Assembly: GCA_964445985.1 (NCBI GenBank)
Contig: CAYUMU010000022.1
Coordinates: 1 to 64,000, forward strand
Direction of reading: 5' to 3'
DNA length: 64,000 bases
Origin: CAYUMU01 sp964445985
Lineage (GTDB): Bacteria; Planctomycetota; Planctomycetia; Pirellulales; S012-138
Part shown: in pieces, positions 41,244-50,795 of the stretch
How positions within the stretch are numbered: position 1 is the stretch's first letter
How the letters are laid out: the number at the start of each line of letters is the position of its first letter
Made by a program: the position numbers and the translations under genes
The notes under the pieces: generated by a model
What the model saw: only the letters and a program-made list of their open reading frames with translations
Databases searched by the model: none
Told to the model about the DNA's origin: nothing

Positions 41244-43259
41244 TTAGAAGAATACGCGCGACTCGAAAAACTCCCAAATATCGTGGAACCAGACATAGCC
41301 CAAGCTACGGCGACCGCAGTGCACCTTCACCAGCGCGGCGGCGCCGGAGCGGGGATGCTGCATTTGCGATTTATCGAACAACACTTTGAGGAGCACGGTG
41401 CTGCCTTCTTGCGAATCTTCTTCGGCCCGATCGTGAACCTCGACCAGCTCGCCTTGGTACTTTTTGCCAGGCTCACTGGCCAACATGATGGTCACCGGCA
41501 GCGGCGTGCCGTTCGACTCCCGCCAGGCATCGAGCACGTGCCCCATCCGCACCTCAGGCATGCGAACAAGCAGTTCCCAATCGGCGTCGATGCGCGCCAC
41601 GGTCAGCAGCAATTGCCCAGGCTGCACCGGTCGGTTGGCCAGCAGGTTGCGAACGTCCCAGGTGGTTACCTCGCCTTCGATCGGGCTGGAGATGTTCAAT
41701 TGGGCCAGCCGGGTTTCAAACAGGGCAAGTTGAAGCTTGAGACTGATCAATTGTTGGCGCAGCTGGGCTTCTTCGCCTGCCAGCCGAGCGCGTTCGGCCT
41801 CTTCCAGCCGTTGACCATCGAGCAGGCTGGCGCGCACCGATGTTAAACGTTCGAGGGCGGAAGCCGCTTCGCCCTGCAGACGAGCCTGTTCGACTTCGAG
41901 ATCGACATTCTGCAACTGCACGAGCGGATCGCCGAGTACAACATGCTGACCGTGCTTGACGAAGACATCTTTAACCACGCCGGAGGTGGCCGCGAACACA
42001 TCTTGGCGATGGATCGGTTCGAGCTGGCCATCCCCCTCCAGGGCAAAGTCGGCGGGGATCACGAACAGCAAGGCCAGCACCGCGAGCAACCCGCCGCCGA
42101 TCAGGGCAAACTTGGGCCAGCGACGCGTTCGTTGCACCACGGTGGTGCCGCCCAGCCATTTCCACACCGGCATGAGGAACAGGCCGCGGTGTTCGAGGGC
42201 GTTGCGGAGGGCGAGCGTGGACTGGTGTGAAACAGCTTCCAACCGGGGCGTGGCCCCGTCGGGCAGGGTATCGGCGGTGAATTGCTCGATAATGAGCAAG
42301 CCCAACAGGGGCGGCGGCACATGGCCGGGCTGCTCTTGTTTTTCGTCGGGCGTGGCTAGTTGCAGTGGCAATACCACCACCAGGCGACTTTCGGCCAGGT
42401 CGACATATTCCTGAACGGCATCTTCCACTTGGGGTGGCAGGTCGTCCGAAATTCCGTGATACCAAAGAGGCTCTCGAACCGCGGCCATCACGTCGGACAG
42501 GTGGTTGAGAGCCCGCACGGCGTCGCTACGTTTGTCGAACACATCTTGGCCGCTGATCGCCTCGACCTGATACTTGCCACGATGCAACACGGCCACACTC
42601 AAGCGGTCGCAACCAACCAACCGCCGGCCCTCGTTGGCGATGGCGAAGCATACGCCGGGCAAATCCAACTGGCCGTGAACTCGCGATACGAATTCCTGGA
42701 GCGGCCCCAGCACTTCTTGCCGGGCGGAAACCACTCGCATGGCCTGGCGGCTGGCGAAATCGGCCACAACCTGGCACATTTCGCCCAGGAACTGGGCATG
42801 CCCACTGTAAATGGAGGCGGGGCGGCCCGCCTGTTCGAAGATTTCGACAATAAATCGCGTGTTGCGGCCGCGATCGCGAACCGGAGCCGCCACCGCCACC
42901 AGCTGGGTGGGGTTGAGCTTGCCCTGGGCGCCTTCGGCCCCCGGCACAACCACCAAGGGTTCTTCGGCCTGGTCCGCGGCGGCAAGCAAGTGACGGTGAA
43001 TGGCTGCTTGTTCGGCGCTGGCTAACGCCTGTTGCAGCTGAAATTGCTCATGCAAACACCATTGATCTTGGGCATCGCGTGCCCAAACCGCGGCGGCAAT
43101 GGCATTGACCGCGCCGGCAACCTTGGGGAGGAACTCCGCAAAGAATGCGTCGCTATCAGCGCTTTCTTGAGCGAGGCCACGGAGCTGCTGTGTCAGCGTT
43201 TGTAGTGAGCGCCATGCGTGCAGCACATGCTCCACGCCCGGCGAATGACCCGTTGACAC
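41244..43259 (-). CDS. GAF - TM - HlyD fusion protein
   Basis: A 671-aa inner-membrane protein. A large cytoplasmic N-terminal half (about 1-360) contains GAF-like sensory domains (RRLVGCDRLSVAVLHRGKY, VVVLPLQL). One membrane segment follows (about 383-402, FALIGGGLLAVLALLFVIP). The periplasmic HlyD-type adaptor part has ATSGVVKDVFVKHGQHVVLG, a coiled coil and ISSPIEGEVTTW. It starts with GTG at 43259, supported by GGGAGGGG upstream. It is the first of the three cluster genes. The combination suggests that export through the cluster could be gated by a cytoplasmic signal, but that is inference. No ABC, RND or TolC gene is adjacent. Confidence 0.8.
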   Translation of the reverse strand: MSTGHSPGVEHVLHAWRSLQTLTQQLRGLAQESADSDAFFAEFLPKVAGAVNAIAAAVWARDAQDQWCLHEQFQLQQALASAEQAAIHRHLLAAADQAEEPLVVVPGAEGAQGKLNPTQLVAVAAPVRDRGRNTRFIVEIFEQAGRPASIYSGHAQFLGEMCQVVADFASRQAMRVVSARQEVLGPLQEFVSRVHGQLDLPGVCFAIANEGRRLVGCDRLSVAVLHRGKYQVEAISGQDVFDKRSDAVRALNHLSDVMAAVREPLWYHGISDDLPPQVEDAVQEYVDLAESRLVVVLPLQLATPDEKQEQPGHVPPPLLGLLIIEQFTADTLPDGATPRLEAVSHQSTLALRNALEHRGLFLMPVWKWLGGTTVVQRTRRWPKFALIGGGLLAVLALLFVIPADFALEGDGQLEPIHRQDVFAATSGVVKDVFVKHGQHVVLGDPLVQLQNVDLEVEQARLQGEAASALERLTSVRASLLDGQRLEEAERARLAGEEAQLRQQLISLKLQLALFETRLAQLNISSPIEGEVTTWDVRNLLANRPVQPGQLLLTVARIDADWELLVRMPEVRMGHVLDAWRESNGTPLPVTIMLASEPGKKYQGELVEVHDRAEEDSQEGSTVLLKVLFDKSQMQHPRSGAAALVKVHCGRRSLGYVWFHDIWEFFESRVFF

Positions 43260-43602
43260 AGACCGCCCCTCCCGCTTGGCAATTGGATCGGATGGAAATG
43301 CATCCCGCCGATGCTCCCCGATCCGCCTTGAATTTGGAGCCGCGGCATCTTGCGCAGCAGAAGTTGATAACCCCCCAGGCAGAGTTTGAGTCTATTCGCG
43401 AGGGTGCGTTACGTCAACGAAATGCCGCCCGGCCGGGGAGCGGTATTTGCCTCGGGGGCGCCCCGACATGCGCATTAAACGGCACGAGCGGACCCTCCTA
43501 GGGGCATCTGCCTACTGCACAGGCGTTTCGATATCTCTATACTGTGAGTTGTAGGCCTTGCCCGCCACATCGCCCGATTGTTCGTGGAACGGATTCGAAA
43601 AC
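43260..43602. other. Divergent intergenic region, GAF-HlyD/pcrA
   Basis: About 340 bp without a supported gene. TATACT at 43538-43543 is a possible -10 box for pcrA, but no good -35 partner is visible. Confidence 0.4.
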
Positions 43603-45972
43603 ATGGTTCATGCCTCACATGGAATGCGCGCTTCGCACGAAAACCACGCCCCAGCCGGCGTGGCTGCCGAAATCCTGGCGGGGTTGACCGAAACGCAACT
43701 GCAGGCGGTGCGGCATCTGGATGGCCCGCTGCTGATTTTGGCCGGGCCGGGTAGCGGCAAAACGCGGGTGATCACGCACCGCATTGCCTACATGATTTCG
43801 CAAGGTGTGCCAGCTTCGCAAATCTTGGCCCTCACCTTCACCAACAAGGCGGCCGAAGAGGTTCGGGCTCGGGTGGCGACTTTGGCGCCCGGCAAAAGGG
43901 TGTGGACCAGCACGTTTCACCGGTTTTGTGCCCGCATCTTGCGAGAGTTCGCCCCGCTTGTGGGTTTGGCGCCGAACTTTGTGATCTACGATGTCGGCGA
44001 TAGCCGCAAGGTGCTCAAGCGGGCCATTGAGGAGTCCGATAAAGACCCCTCGCGGTTCACGCCCGATCAAATCGCCGCCGAAATCAGCCATGCCAAGAAC
44101 GCGCTGCTCGCGGCCGAAGACTACGTCGCCACGCCTGGCAAACCACTGGGGACCATCACGGCGGCCATCTACCCGGTCTATCAGCGGCAACTGCTCAAAT
44201 CCAATGCCGTCGATTTCGACGACCTGCTGCTGCATGTCGCCAATCTGCTCAAGAATAACGAGGAAGTCCGGGCCCAACTCGACGAGCGTTATCGCTACGT
44301 GATGGTGGACGAGTACCAGGATACCAACTCGGCCCAATACGTGATTGTGAGGGCTCTCTGCCAGGACTACCCCAACCTGGCCGTGACGGGCGACCCCGAT
44401 CAGTCGATCTACGGCTGGCGCGGCGCGAACTTGCGGAACATTCTGGATTTTGAGCGGGATTACCCCAAGGTTGCGGTCGCAAAGCTCGAACAGAACTATC
44501 GCAGCACCCAGCGAATTCTGCACGTGGCCGATGAACTGATCAAGAACAACGAGCTCCGCAAGGACAAGCGGCTGTTTACCGCCAACGAACCGGGGCAACC
44601 GGTGAGTTACACCCTGTACGGCAACGAGATGGACGAGGTGGAGGCGGCGGCATTGCGGGTGGTGGAAGGCATTCGCTCCGGTCGCCGGCGGCCCCGCGAC
44701 TATGCGGTTTTCTACCGAATCAATGCCTTGAGCCGGGTGGTGGAATCGATCTTTCGCCAGTACGGCGTGCTGTACCGCGTGGTGAACGGCGTGGAGTTCT
44801 ATCAGCGGAAAGAAATCAAAGATGTGCTGGCCTTTCTCTCGCTACTGAACAATCCGCGAGACGATGTCGCCTTTTTGCGGGTGGTCAACGAGCCAGCCCG
44901 CGGCATCGGCAAAACCACGCTCGACAAGCTGCAACGCCTGGCCACCAGCGAGCGTCTTACGCTCCTGGAAGCCGCCCGCGATTCGGCGGTGTTGAAAACG
45001 ATTTCCAAGCGGCCGGCCATCAGCCTGGCGCAGTTCGCCGGCATGATGGATCGTTTGGGCGATCATGTTCACGAGCCGGTGGCGAATATTCTCGGGCATG
45101 TGCTGCAAGCCACGCGGTATCGCGAGCAATATGCCGAGTCCAGCGCGGAAGAAGACCTGCAACGGGTGGCGAATATCGAAGAACTGTTCACGGTCGCGCG
45201 GCAGTTCGATGAAACGCATCCCGAGCAGGGGGCCTTGGAAGCCTTCTTGGAAGTGTCGTCCCTGGTGAACGATACCGACGCCTTCGACGACGAGGACGAC
45301 AGCGTTTCGCTGATGACGTTGCACGCCGCCAAGGGATTGGAATTCCCCGTGGTAACCATCCTGGCTATGGAAGAAGGGTTGATTCCGCACGAACGCAGCA
45401 AAACGGCCGAAGCTATCGAAGAAGAGCGGCGGTTGCTGTTCGTGGGCATCACCCGAGCCAAGCAAGAACTGTATCTCTCCTCGGCCAAGCAGCGAATGTT
45501 CCGGGGTATGACCATGGCGACCATCCCCAGCTGGTTCTTGAACGAATTGCCTCGCAAAGAAATGGACTGGTCCGATAGCAGCCGGGCCAGGTTTTCGTCG
45601 GAACGGGGGTTCCAAGGGCCGCGGCGTCCAGTGTCAACCCTGCCGGTTAGCCGCCCTGCCGCCACGATCCCCAGCCGCGCGGCTTTGACGACCGCCGACC
45701 AGTTGCCGCAGATGGGGCCCGCCCCAGCGCCGACAACCAGCGCCAACAAGGTTGCGCCCGCGTTGGCCACCAATGCGGGCGCCCCGCTGCCGGCCAGCGC
45801 GGTTGACCCTGATATTTTTGCCGAGGGCATGGTGGTGCTGCACCCGCAGTACGGGCCAGGCAAAGTAACCGGGCTCTCCGGACGAGGAACCAACCGCCGA
45901 GCGACCATTCAATTCCCCACCCACGGGAAGAAGTCGTTCGTGATCTCGAAAAGCCCTCTGCGGCCAAAATAG
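43603..45972 (+). CDS. pcrA: ATP-dependent DNA helicase, UvrD/PcrA type
   Basis: A 789-aa superfamily 1A 3'-5' helicase used in DNA repair and in clearing recombination intermediates. Motifs in order: Q-motif region LTETQLQAVRHLDGPLLI, Walker A AGPGSGKT, Ia TFTNKAAEEV, II DEYQDTN, III GDPDQSIYGWRGA, IV QNYRST, V LMTLHAAKGLEFPVV and VI VGITRAKQELYLSSAK. The C-terminal tail has GMVVLHPQYGPGKVTGL, the Tudor-like element that binds RNA polymerase in UvrD/PcrA. A Pro/Ala-rich linker precedes it. The start is uncertain; ATG 43603 is chosen, with TTG 43558 as the alternative. It is convergent with rpmF. Confidence 0.95.
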   Translation: MVHASHGMRASHENHAPAGVAAEILAGLTETQLQAVRHLDGPLLILAGPGSGKTRVITHRIAYMISQGVPASQILALTFTNKAAEEVRARVATLAPGKRVWTSTFHRFCARILREFAPLVGLAPNFVIYDVGDSRKVLKRAIEESDKDPSRFTPDQIAAEISHAKNALLAAEDYVATPGKPLGTITAAIYPVYQRQLLKSNAVDFDDLLLHVANLLKNNEEVRAQLDERYRYVMVDEYQDTNSAQYVIVRALCQDYPNLAVTGDPDQSIYGWRGANLRNILDFERDYPKVAVAKLEQNYRSTQRILHVADELIKNNELRKDKRLFTANEPGQPVSYTLYGNEMDEVEAAALRVVEGIRSGRRRPRDYAVFYRINALSRVVESIFRQYGVLYRVVNGVEFYQRKEIKDVLAFLSLLNNPRDDVAFLRVVNEPARGIGKTTLDKLQRLATSERLTLLEAARDSAVLKTISKRPAISLAQFAGMMDRLGDHVHEPVANILGHVLQATRYREQYAESSAEEDLQRVANIEELFTVARQFDETHPEQGALEAFLEVSSLVNDTDAFDDEDDSVSLMTLHAAKGLEFPVVTILAMEEGLIPHERSKTAEAIEEERRLLFVGITRAKQELYLSSAKQRMFRGMTMATIPSWFLNELPRKEMDWSDSSRARFSSERGFQGPRRPVSTLPVSRPAATIPSRAALTTADQLPQMGPAPAPTTSANKVAPALATNAGAPLPASAVDPDIFAEGMVVLHPQYGPGKVTGLSGRGTNRRATIQFPTHGKKSFVISKSPLRPK

Positions 45973-46294
45973 TTCCCAGCGGCCGGGCAAAGATGCAGGA
46001 CCGATATGCACGGCCCAGACCGGCAAACGTGGAGGTGGGATGGCCTCGGCGGCGAATTGCCGAACGGGCGAGGGAGGCGCACGTTTATAGATAGCGCCGC
46101 GATGGGCGCTATCGCATTTGGCTGCCGGGCGGGCTGGCGCACGTCGAATGGTGCCGCCTATTGAACTTTGCCGCCGCGAGGCTCAACGCCCTTGGGCACA
46201 AACGCCGTAAAACATCGGCGCTGCGCCGCCTTCCAAGCTTACGCCAACAAGACGCACAAGCAGGAGTGCTGCGCGTGGCGGTGGGGTGCAAGGA
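45973..46294. other. Convergent intergenic region, pcrA/rpmF
   Basis: About 320 bp with no gene seen. It holds the hairpin at 46090-46113. Open frames here are short and unlike known proteins. Confidence 0.5.
46090..46113. terminator. Hairpin between convergent pcrA and rpmF
   Basis: GATAGCGCC (46090-46098) and GGCGCTATC (46105-46113) form a perfect 9-bp stem with a 6-nt loop. There is no clear T run on either side, so it is a candidate bidirectional end structure rather than a proven terminator. Confidence 0.4.
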
Positions 46295-46471
46295 CTAAGC
46301 TTGCTCAACGACCGTACGGCCCATGTAGTAGCCGCACTTGGGGCAGGTCACGTGCTGAGGACGCATATGGCTGCACTGCGGGCAGGCGCTCAATTGCTTG
46401 GGCTTGAGAAAATCGTGAGCGCGACGGGAACCGCTCCGGGCGTTGCTGTGCTTCCGTTTGGGGACTGCCAC
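46295..46471 (-). CDS. rpmF: 50S ribosomal protein L32
   Basis: A 58-aa ribosomal protein of the large subunit. It begins AVPKRKHSNARSGSRRAHD after a GTG start codon at 46471, with AGGAG 8 nt upstream, and contains the zinc-ribbon pairs CPQC and CPKC (CPKCGYYMGRTV). This is the C+ (zinc-binding) form. In many bacteria rpmF is followed by plsX and fabH; here it stands alone with a convergent pcrA downstream. The longer frame with an upstream start is not used. Confidence 0.95.
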   Translation of the reverse strand: MAVPKRKHSNARSGSRRAHDFLKPKQLSACPQCSHMRPQHVTCPKCGYYMGRTVVEQA

Positions 46472-46824
46472 GGTAAATACTCCTATCGATTCCGGCGGAT
46501 AACTGTTGGCTTGGGAACAAACCCCGAAGAAACATTCCGGCGTGGGGCGAACCAAAGTTGTTTCGAAAGCCTGTTGGCAAAACGGTTTACTACTTTCGCT
46601 GTTTCCAGCGAGGCAGCAACGAATTAGGCATTGTAACGAGGGCCGGAATCATGCGAAAGATCCCCTCGCGGGGAAATCCGTCATTCTCCCCACTGGATGG
46701 ACGGCCGTCCCGGTCGCCGGTCGCCCCCCTTGCCAAACTCCGGCCGTTTCTGTTTCAATCCGGCTAGAAATGGACGTCTCCTCCACGAATCTCCCCCCTC
46801 GCAATCTTATTACGGCGGTCTGAC
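46472..46824. other. Divergent intergenic region, rpmF/DUF1015 gene
   Basis: 353 bp containing the promoters for both genes in principle. No box pair is convincing and no RNA gene is seen. Confidence 0.45.
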
Positions 46825-48126
46825 ATGCCCGACATTCAAGCGCTTCGCGGAATACGTTATGACTTGGGCCATGTTGGTTCGCTGCGCGATGTGGTAGCGC
46901 CCCCCTACGACGTGATTGGCACGGAGGAGCAGACCCGGCTTTACGAGCGGCACCCCGCCAACGTGGTGCGGCTCATCCTCAACCGGGCCGAGCCGGGCGA
47001 CGATGCCCAAAGCAACATGTACAGCCGGGCCAGCAAGTTCTTCAAAGACTGGCAGCGGCAAGGGTTGCTGTTCACCGAAGGCGAAGCGGCCGTGTACGTG
47101 TATCACCAGAATTTCACCTACAACGGCGAAAGCTACACGCGGCGGGGGTTCATGTGCCGGGTGCGGCTGGAGCGTTTTGGCGAAGGCTCGATCTTTCCGC
47201 ACGAAGAAACCATGTCGGGGCCCAAGGAAGACCGCTTCAAGCTGATGACCGCTTGCAAAGCCAACCTCAGCCCCGTGTTTGGTTTGTATCCCGACCCCCA
47301 GCGCAACGCCCAAGAAATCTTGGAAAAGGCCGTGGCGGGGCAGCCCTCGCTCGAAGCCACCGACGACTTGGGCGTGCAGCACCGGATGTGGGTGCTCTCC
47401 GATTCCAAGATCATTGCCGAGCTCACGCAGGCCATGGGGGGCAAACCGGTGTTTATTGCCGATGGTCACCACCGCTTTGAAACGGCCTGCAACTACCGCG
47501 ACGCACTGGCCGCCCAAGGCCCCCTCGACTCGGAGCATCCGGCCAACTATGTGCTGATGATGTGCGTGGGCATGAGCGACGAAGGCATGGTGGTCTTCCC
47601 CACGCATCGCCTGTTCCGAGGTCTGCCCGAGATGACCTCGGCCGATTTGATCGCCAGGCTGGGCGACTGCTTCAAGTGCCGGGCCGCTGGAGAAGGTCCC
47701 GAGGCCGCGCCCTCCGTGTGGGAAGACATGGAAACCTCGGCCTCGCAGGGACTGCTCGCCTTTTACACCCGCGGCGACAACCGCTGGACCCTGGCCGAAC
47801 TGACCCCGGCCGGCAAGCAAAAAATGGCTGAACTGGCCTCCAATCGGAGCGAAGATTGGCAAGGCTTGGCCGTGGCGTTGCTCCATCGCCTGGTGATGGA
47901 GGGCTTGCTCGGCGCGAAAGACCTGCCCAAGCCCGGCTACGTGCATTTGATCGACGAGGTGGTCACCGGCCTCAAAGAAGAAAACTTCCCGCTAGCCGCG
48001 CTGGTCATGCCTCCCAGCCTCGACCAGATTCAGGCCGTGAGCGAGCATGTGGAGCGGATGCCGGCCAAGAGCACCTACTTCTACCCCAAGCTGCTTTCCG
48101 GGCTGGTGTTCAACCCGCTGGGGTAG
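46825..48126 (+). CDS. DUF1015 family protein
   Basis: A 433-aa cytoplasmic protein of the DUF1015 family. Typical strings are LRGIRYDL, DVVAPPYDVI, ANVVRLILNR, GSIFPHEETMSGPKEDRF and PVFIADGHHRFETACNYRD, all well conserved in this family. Its enzymatic role is not established to my knowledge. In many genomes it lies near serine or one-carbon genes; here cysK follows about 175 bp downstream with its own promoter. The start at 46825 gives the usual N-terminus. Confidence 0.88.
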   Translation: MPDIQALRGIRYDLGHVGSLRDVVAPPYDVIGTEEQTRLYERHPANVVRLILNRAEPGDDAQSNMYSRASKFFKDWQRQGLLFTEGEAAVYVYHQNFTYNGESYTRRGFMCRVRLERFGEGSIFPHEETMSGPKEDRFKLMTACKANLSPVFGLYPDPQRNAQEILEKAVAGQPSLEATDDLGVQHRMWVLSDSKIIAELTQAMGGKPVFIADGHHRFETACNYRDALAAQGPLDSEHPANYVLMMCVGMSDEGMVVFPTHRLFRGLPEMTSADLIARLGDCFKCRAAGEGPEAAPSVWEDMETSASQGLLAFYTRGDNRWTLAELTPAGKQKMAELASNRSEDWQGLAVALLHRLVMEGLLGAKDLPKPGYVHLIDEVVTGLKEENFPLAALVMPPSLDQIQAVSEHVERMPAKSTYFYPKLLSGLVFNPLG

Positions 48127-48143
48127 TGCTTGCCGCCACCGCG

Positions 48144-48173
48144 TTGACCCTATTTTGCCGTCTCTGTTATAAT
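48144..48173 (+). promoter_or_regulatory. Sigma70-like promoter for cysK
   Basis: TTGACC (48144-48149) and TATAAT (48168-48173) are 18 nt apart. This is the best promoter match I noticed in the window. Transcription would start near 48180, leaving a leader of about 120 nt. The leader includes a small TCCGC/GCGGA hairpin and a TGACGTCA palindrome (48251-48258) before AGGAGG (48290-48295). Confidence 0.65.
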
Positions 48174-48301
48174 CCGCGACAACTATTTTGAGTTTGTCCG
48201 CGTGTTGCGGATGGAGCTAGCGTCGTCGCCAACCACCAGCCAGGGCCGGCTGACGTCATCAGAAGATTGTGTTTCACACATCGCACCTCAGGAGGAATTC
48301 A

Positions 48302-49261
48302 ATGGCCACCACTACGAACCACGGTATTCACGACGACATTACCCATGCCATCGGCAACACGCCGCTCGTGCGGCTGCGACGCCTGACCGAGGGTTGCGTT
48401 GGCGTTGTGGTGGCCAAGATGGAAAACATGAATCCGCTGTGGAGCGTGAAGGACCGCATTGCCAAGGCCATGATCGACGCCGCCGAACGCGACGGCCTGC
48501 TCAAAGAAGACACCGTGGTGATCGAGCCCACCAGCGGCAACACCGGTATCGGCCTGGCCTTCGTGTGCGCGGCCCGAGGTTATCGCCTGATGGTGACCAT
48601 GCCCGAGAGCATGAGCCTGGAACGCCGCCGGATGCTCAAAGCCCTGGGCGCTGAATTGGTATTGACTCCGGCCGCCGAAGGCATGCCGGGCGCTCTCCGC
48701 AAGGCCGAAGAGTTGGTCAAGCAAAACAACAACTACTTCATGCCGCAACAATTCAAGAACCCAGCCAACCCCGAAGTTCATCGCCAAACCACGGCCGAAG
48801 AAATTTGGCGCGACACCCAAGGCGCCATCGACATTTTTGTCTCTGGCGTCGGCACCGGCGGCACGATTACCGGCGTGGGCGAGGTTCTCAAACAGCGCAA
48901 GCCCAGCGTGCGAATCGTGGCCGTGGAGCCTGTCAACAGCCCGGTGATCAGCCAGCGGTTGGCGGGGCAAGACTTGAAACCTGGCAAACACACGATTCAA
49001 GGTCTGGGCGCCGGCTTCATCCCCGATGTGCTCAATGTGGATGTCATTGACGAAGTCGTTCAAGTTCAAGACGAAGACGCCATGGAAACCGCCCGCCGCA
49101 TGGCCAAAGAAGAGGGCCTGATGTGTGGCATCAGCTCCGGAGCCGCCGCCTGGGCCGCCATCCAACTCGCTCGCCGACCCGAAAACAACGGCAAACTCAT
49201 CGTGACCGTGCTGCCCGACCTCGGCGAACGCTACCTCTCGACCAAGCTGTTCCCGGAATAG
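48302..49261 (+). CDS. cysK: Cysteine synthase A
   Basis: It makes L-cysteine from O-acetylserine and sulfide with PLP in the cytoplasm. The 319-aa protein has the PLP-lysine K50 in NPLWSVKDRIAKAM, the substrate loop PTSGNTGIGLAF, and the phosphate-binding VSGVGTGGTITGVG. CGISSGAAAWAA is near the end. The start is fixed by AGGAGG (48290-48295). The C-terminal end (STKLFPE) is typical. CysE, which supplies O-acetylserine, is encoded at 702-1667, so the pair is present but not linked. Its upstream sigma70-like promoter is clear. Confidence 0.96.
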   Translation: MATTTNHGIHDDITHAIGNTPLVRLRRLTEGCVGVVVAKMENMNPLWSVKDRIAKAMIDAAERDGLLKEDTVVIEPTSGNTGIGLAFVCAARGYRLMVTMPESMSLERRRMLKALGAELVLTPAAEGMPGALRKAEELVKQNNNYFMPQQFKNPANPEVHRQTTAEEIWRDTQGAIDIFVSGVGTGGTITGVGEVLKQRKPSVRIVAVEPVNSPVISQRLAGQDLKPGKHTIQGLGAGFIPDVLNVDVIDEVVQVQDEDAMETARRMAKEEGLMCGISSGAAAWAAIQLARRPENNGKLIVTVLPDLGERYLSTKLFPE

Positions 49262-49424
49262 TTGCTAGTGGCTGGTAGCTGGCAGTTGGTGGCTGGTGAC
49301 CAGGGGAATATCGGCACTAGCTACCAGCAACTAGTCACCTTTCCCTGGACACATGCTTATCCATTGATGTACGATCAGTGGGTTCAAGAATTCGTCCCCG
49401 AAATTAGTTCGTGGAGTTTGGAGC
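49262..49424. repeat. CTGGTAGCT-rich imperfect inverted repeat after cysK
   Basis: A TGGCTGGTAGCTGG-type string (around 49268-49284) and CTAGCTACCAGCAACTAG (around 49318-49335) can pair imperfectly. It may act as an end structure for cysK. There is no T run. Confidence 0.4.
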
Positions 49425-50795
49425 ATGGCCCGGAAAGTGGCTCGATTAGGGTGTCCTGAGTTTCGCCAGCAACTCCGCATGGGTCGGCGAGGTTTCCTCA
49501 AGGCCGGAGGTCTCGGCCTGGCCGGCTTGAGTCTGCCCGATTTGCTCCGCCACGAAGCCGCCGCTGGCCCCGCCGCCAAAAAGCAGAACTCGGTTCTTAT
49601 TCTTTGGATGCGGGGCGGACCTTCGCAGCACGAAACCTGGGATCCCAAGCCCGAGTCGCCGATCGAATACCGTGGCGCCTTCGGGGCGACGAAGACTTCG
49701 GTCCCCGGCATTCAAATCTGCGACTTGATGCCGCGCTGCGCCAAAATCATGGATAAATGGTCCATCGTGCGGAGCCTGCACCACGATAACGCCGGGCACT
49801 CGGCGGGCGATCAGATTCTATTCACCGGCCATCCGCCCGGCCCCATGGCCGACAAAAACTATCATCCCAGTTGCGGATCGATTGTTTCCGAACAGCTAGG
49901 GCATCTCACGCCTGAGCTGCCGCCGTACGTGGTCATTCCCAAGCAATTGCCAGGCACCGATGCCGCTTATCTAGGCCCCGCGCACAAGCCGTTCGAAACC
50001 ATTGTCGACCCGGCCCAAGATGGCCCCTTTCAGTTGCAAAACTTTTCGCTGGTCGAAGGGCTCAGCAATCAGCGGTTTGCCGAGCGCAAGCAGTTGCTGG
50101 TCGGCTTCGACCGCATGCGATCCGAAATGGATCGCCAGTTGGAGAGCCTGGGCAAGTTCCATCAACAGGCGTTCGGAATCTTGAGCTCGGATAAAGCCCG
50201 CCAAGCGTTCGACCTTGACGCCGAGCGCGGCGGCATCCGCGAGCAGTACGGATTCATTCCCGCCTACGATCCCATGGACCCTCGCCGCTGCAGCGCGAAT
50301 GCCTTCAGCCAGCGGGTGCTCTTGGGCCGTCGGCTGGTGGAGGCGGGCGTGCGTTTGGTCACGGTGGATTGTCGCTGGTGGGATACCCACGTGGAAGGGT
50401 TCGCTTCCATGCGGGATGGCTTCCTGCCCCGCTGGGATCAATGCTACTCGGCCCTGATCGAAGACCTGGACCAGCGCGGATTGCTCGAAACCACGCTGGT
50501 GGTGGCCTGGGGCGAATTCGGCCGCACCCCGCGCGTGAACAAGGACTCGGGCCGAGACCACTATCCCAACGTGTTCAGCGCGGCCCTGGCAGGCGGGCCG
50601 GTAAAAGGCGGTCGCGTGGTTGGTTCTTCCGACAGCAAGGGGGCCTTCCCGCTCGATAACCCCAAAGACCCGCAAGACGTGCTGGCGACCATCTACGAGC
50701 ATCTCGGCGTCGATACGCAAAAGCACTACCTCGATCTCTCGGGCCGCCCCATCGCCACGCTACCGTTCGGCAAGCCGCTGCGCGAGTTGGCGTGA
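49425..50795 (+). CDS. Tat-exported DUF1501 protein
   Basis: A 456-aa protein with a twin-arginine leader (MGRRGFLKAGGLGLAGLSL). The body matches DUF1501, a sulfatase-like fold common in planctomycetes: NSVLILWMRGGPSQHETWDPKP, SLHHDNAGHSAGDQILFTG, WGEFGRTPRVNKDSGRDHYP and GSSDSKGAFPLDNP. Metal-site-like His/Asp residues are kept in these strings. DUF1501 genes are often next to DUF1549/DUF1553 genes; here the nearest one is 13 kb away (32916-36404). The function is unproven. Confidence 0.92.
   Translation: MARKVARLGCPEFRQQLRMGRRGFLKAGGLGLAGLSLPDLLRHEAAAGPAAKKQNSVLILWMRGGPSQHETWDPKPESPIEYRGAFGATKTSVPGIQICDLMPRCAKIMDKWSIVRSLHHDNAGHSAGDQILFTGHPPGPMADKNYHPSCGSIVSEQLGHLTPELPPYVVIPKQLPGTDAAYLGPAHKPFETIVDPAQDGPFQLQNFSLVEGLSNQRFAERKQLLVGFDRMRSEMDRQLESLGKFHQQAFGILSSDKARQAFDLDAERGGIREQYGFIPAYDPMDPRRCSANAFSQRVLLGRRLVEAGVRLVTVDCRWWDTHVEGFASMRDGFLPRWDQCYSALIEDLDQRGLLETTLVVAWGEFGRTPRVNKDSGRDHYPNVFSAALAGGPVKGGRVVGSSDSKGAFPLDNPKDPQDVLATIYEHLGVDTQKHYLDLSGRPIATLPFGKPLRELA

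Noticed and set aside
46810..47946. 378-aa minus-strand frame
   Set aside because: It is the mirror of the DUF1015 gene.
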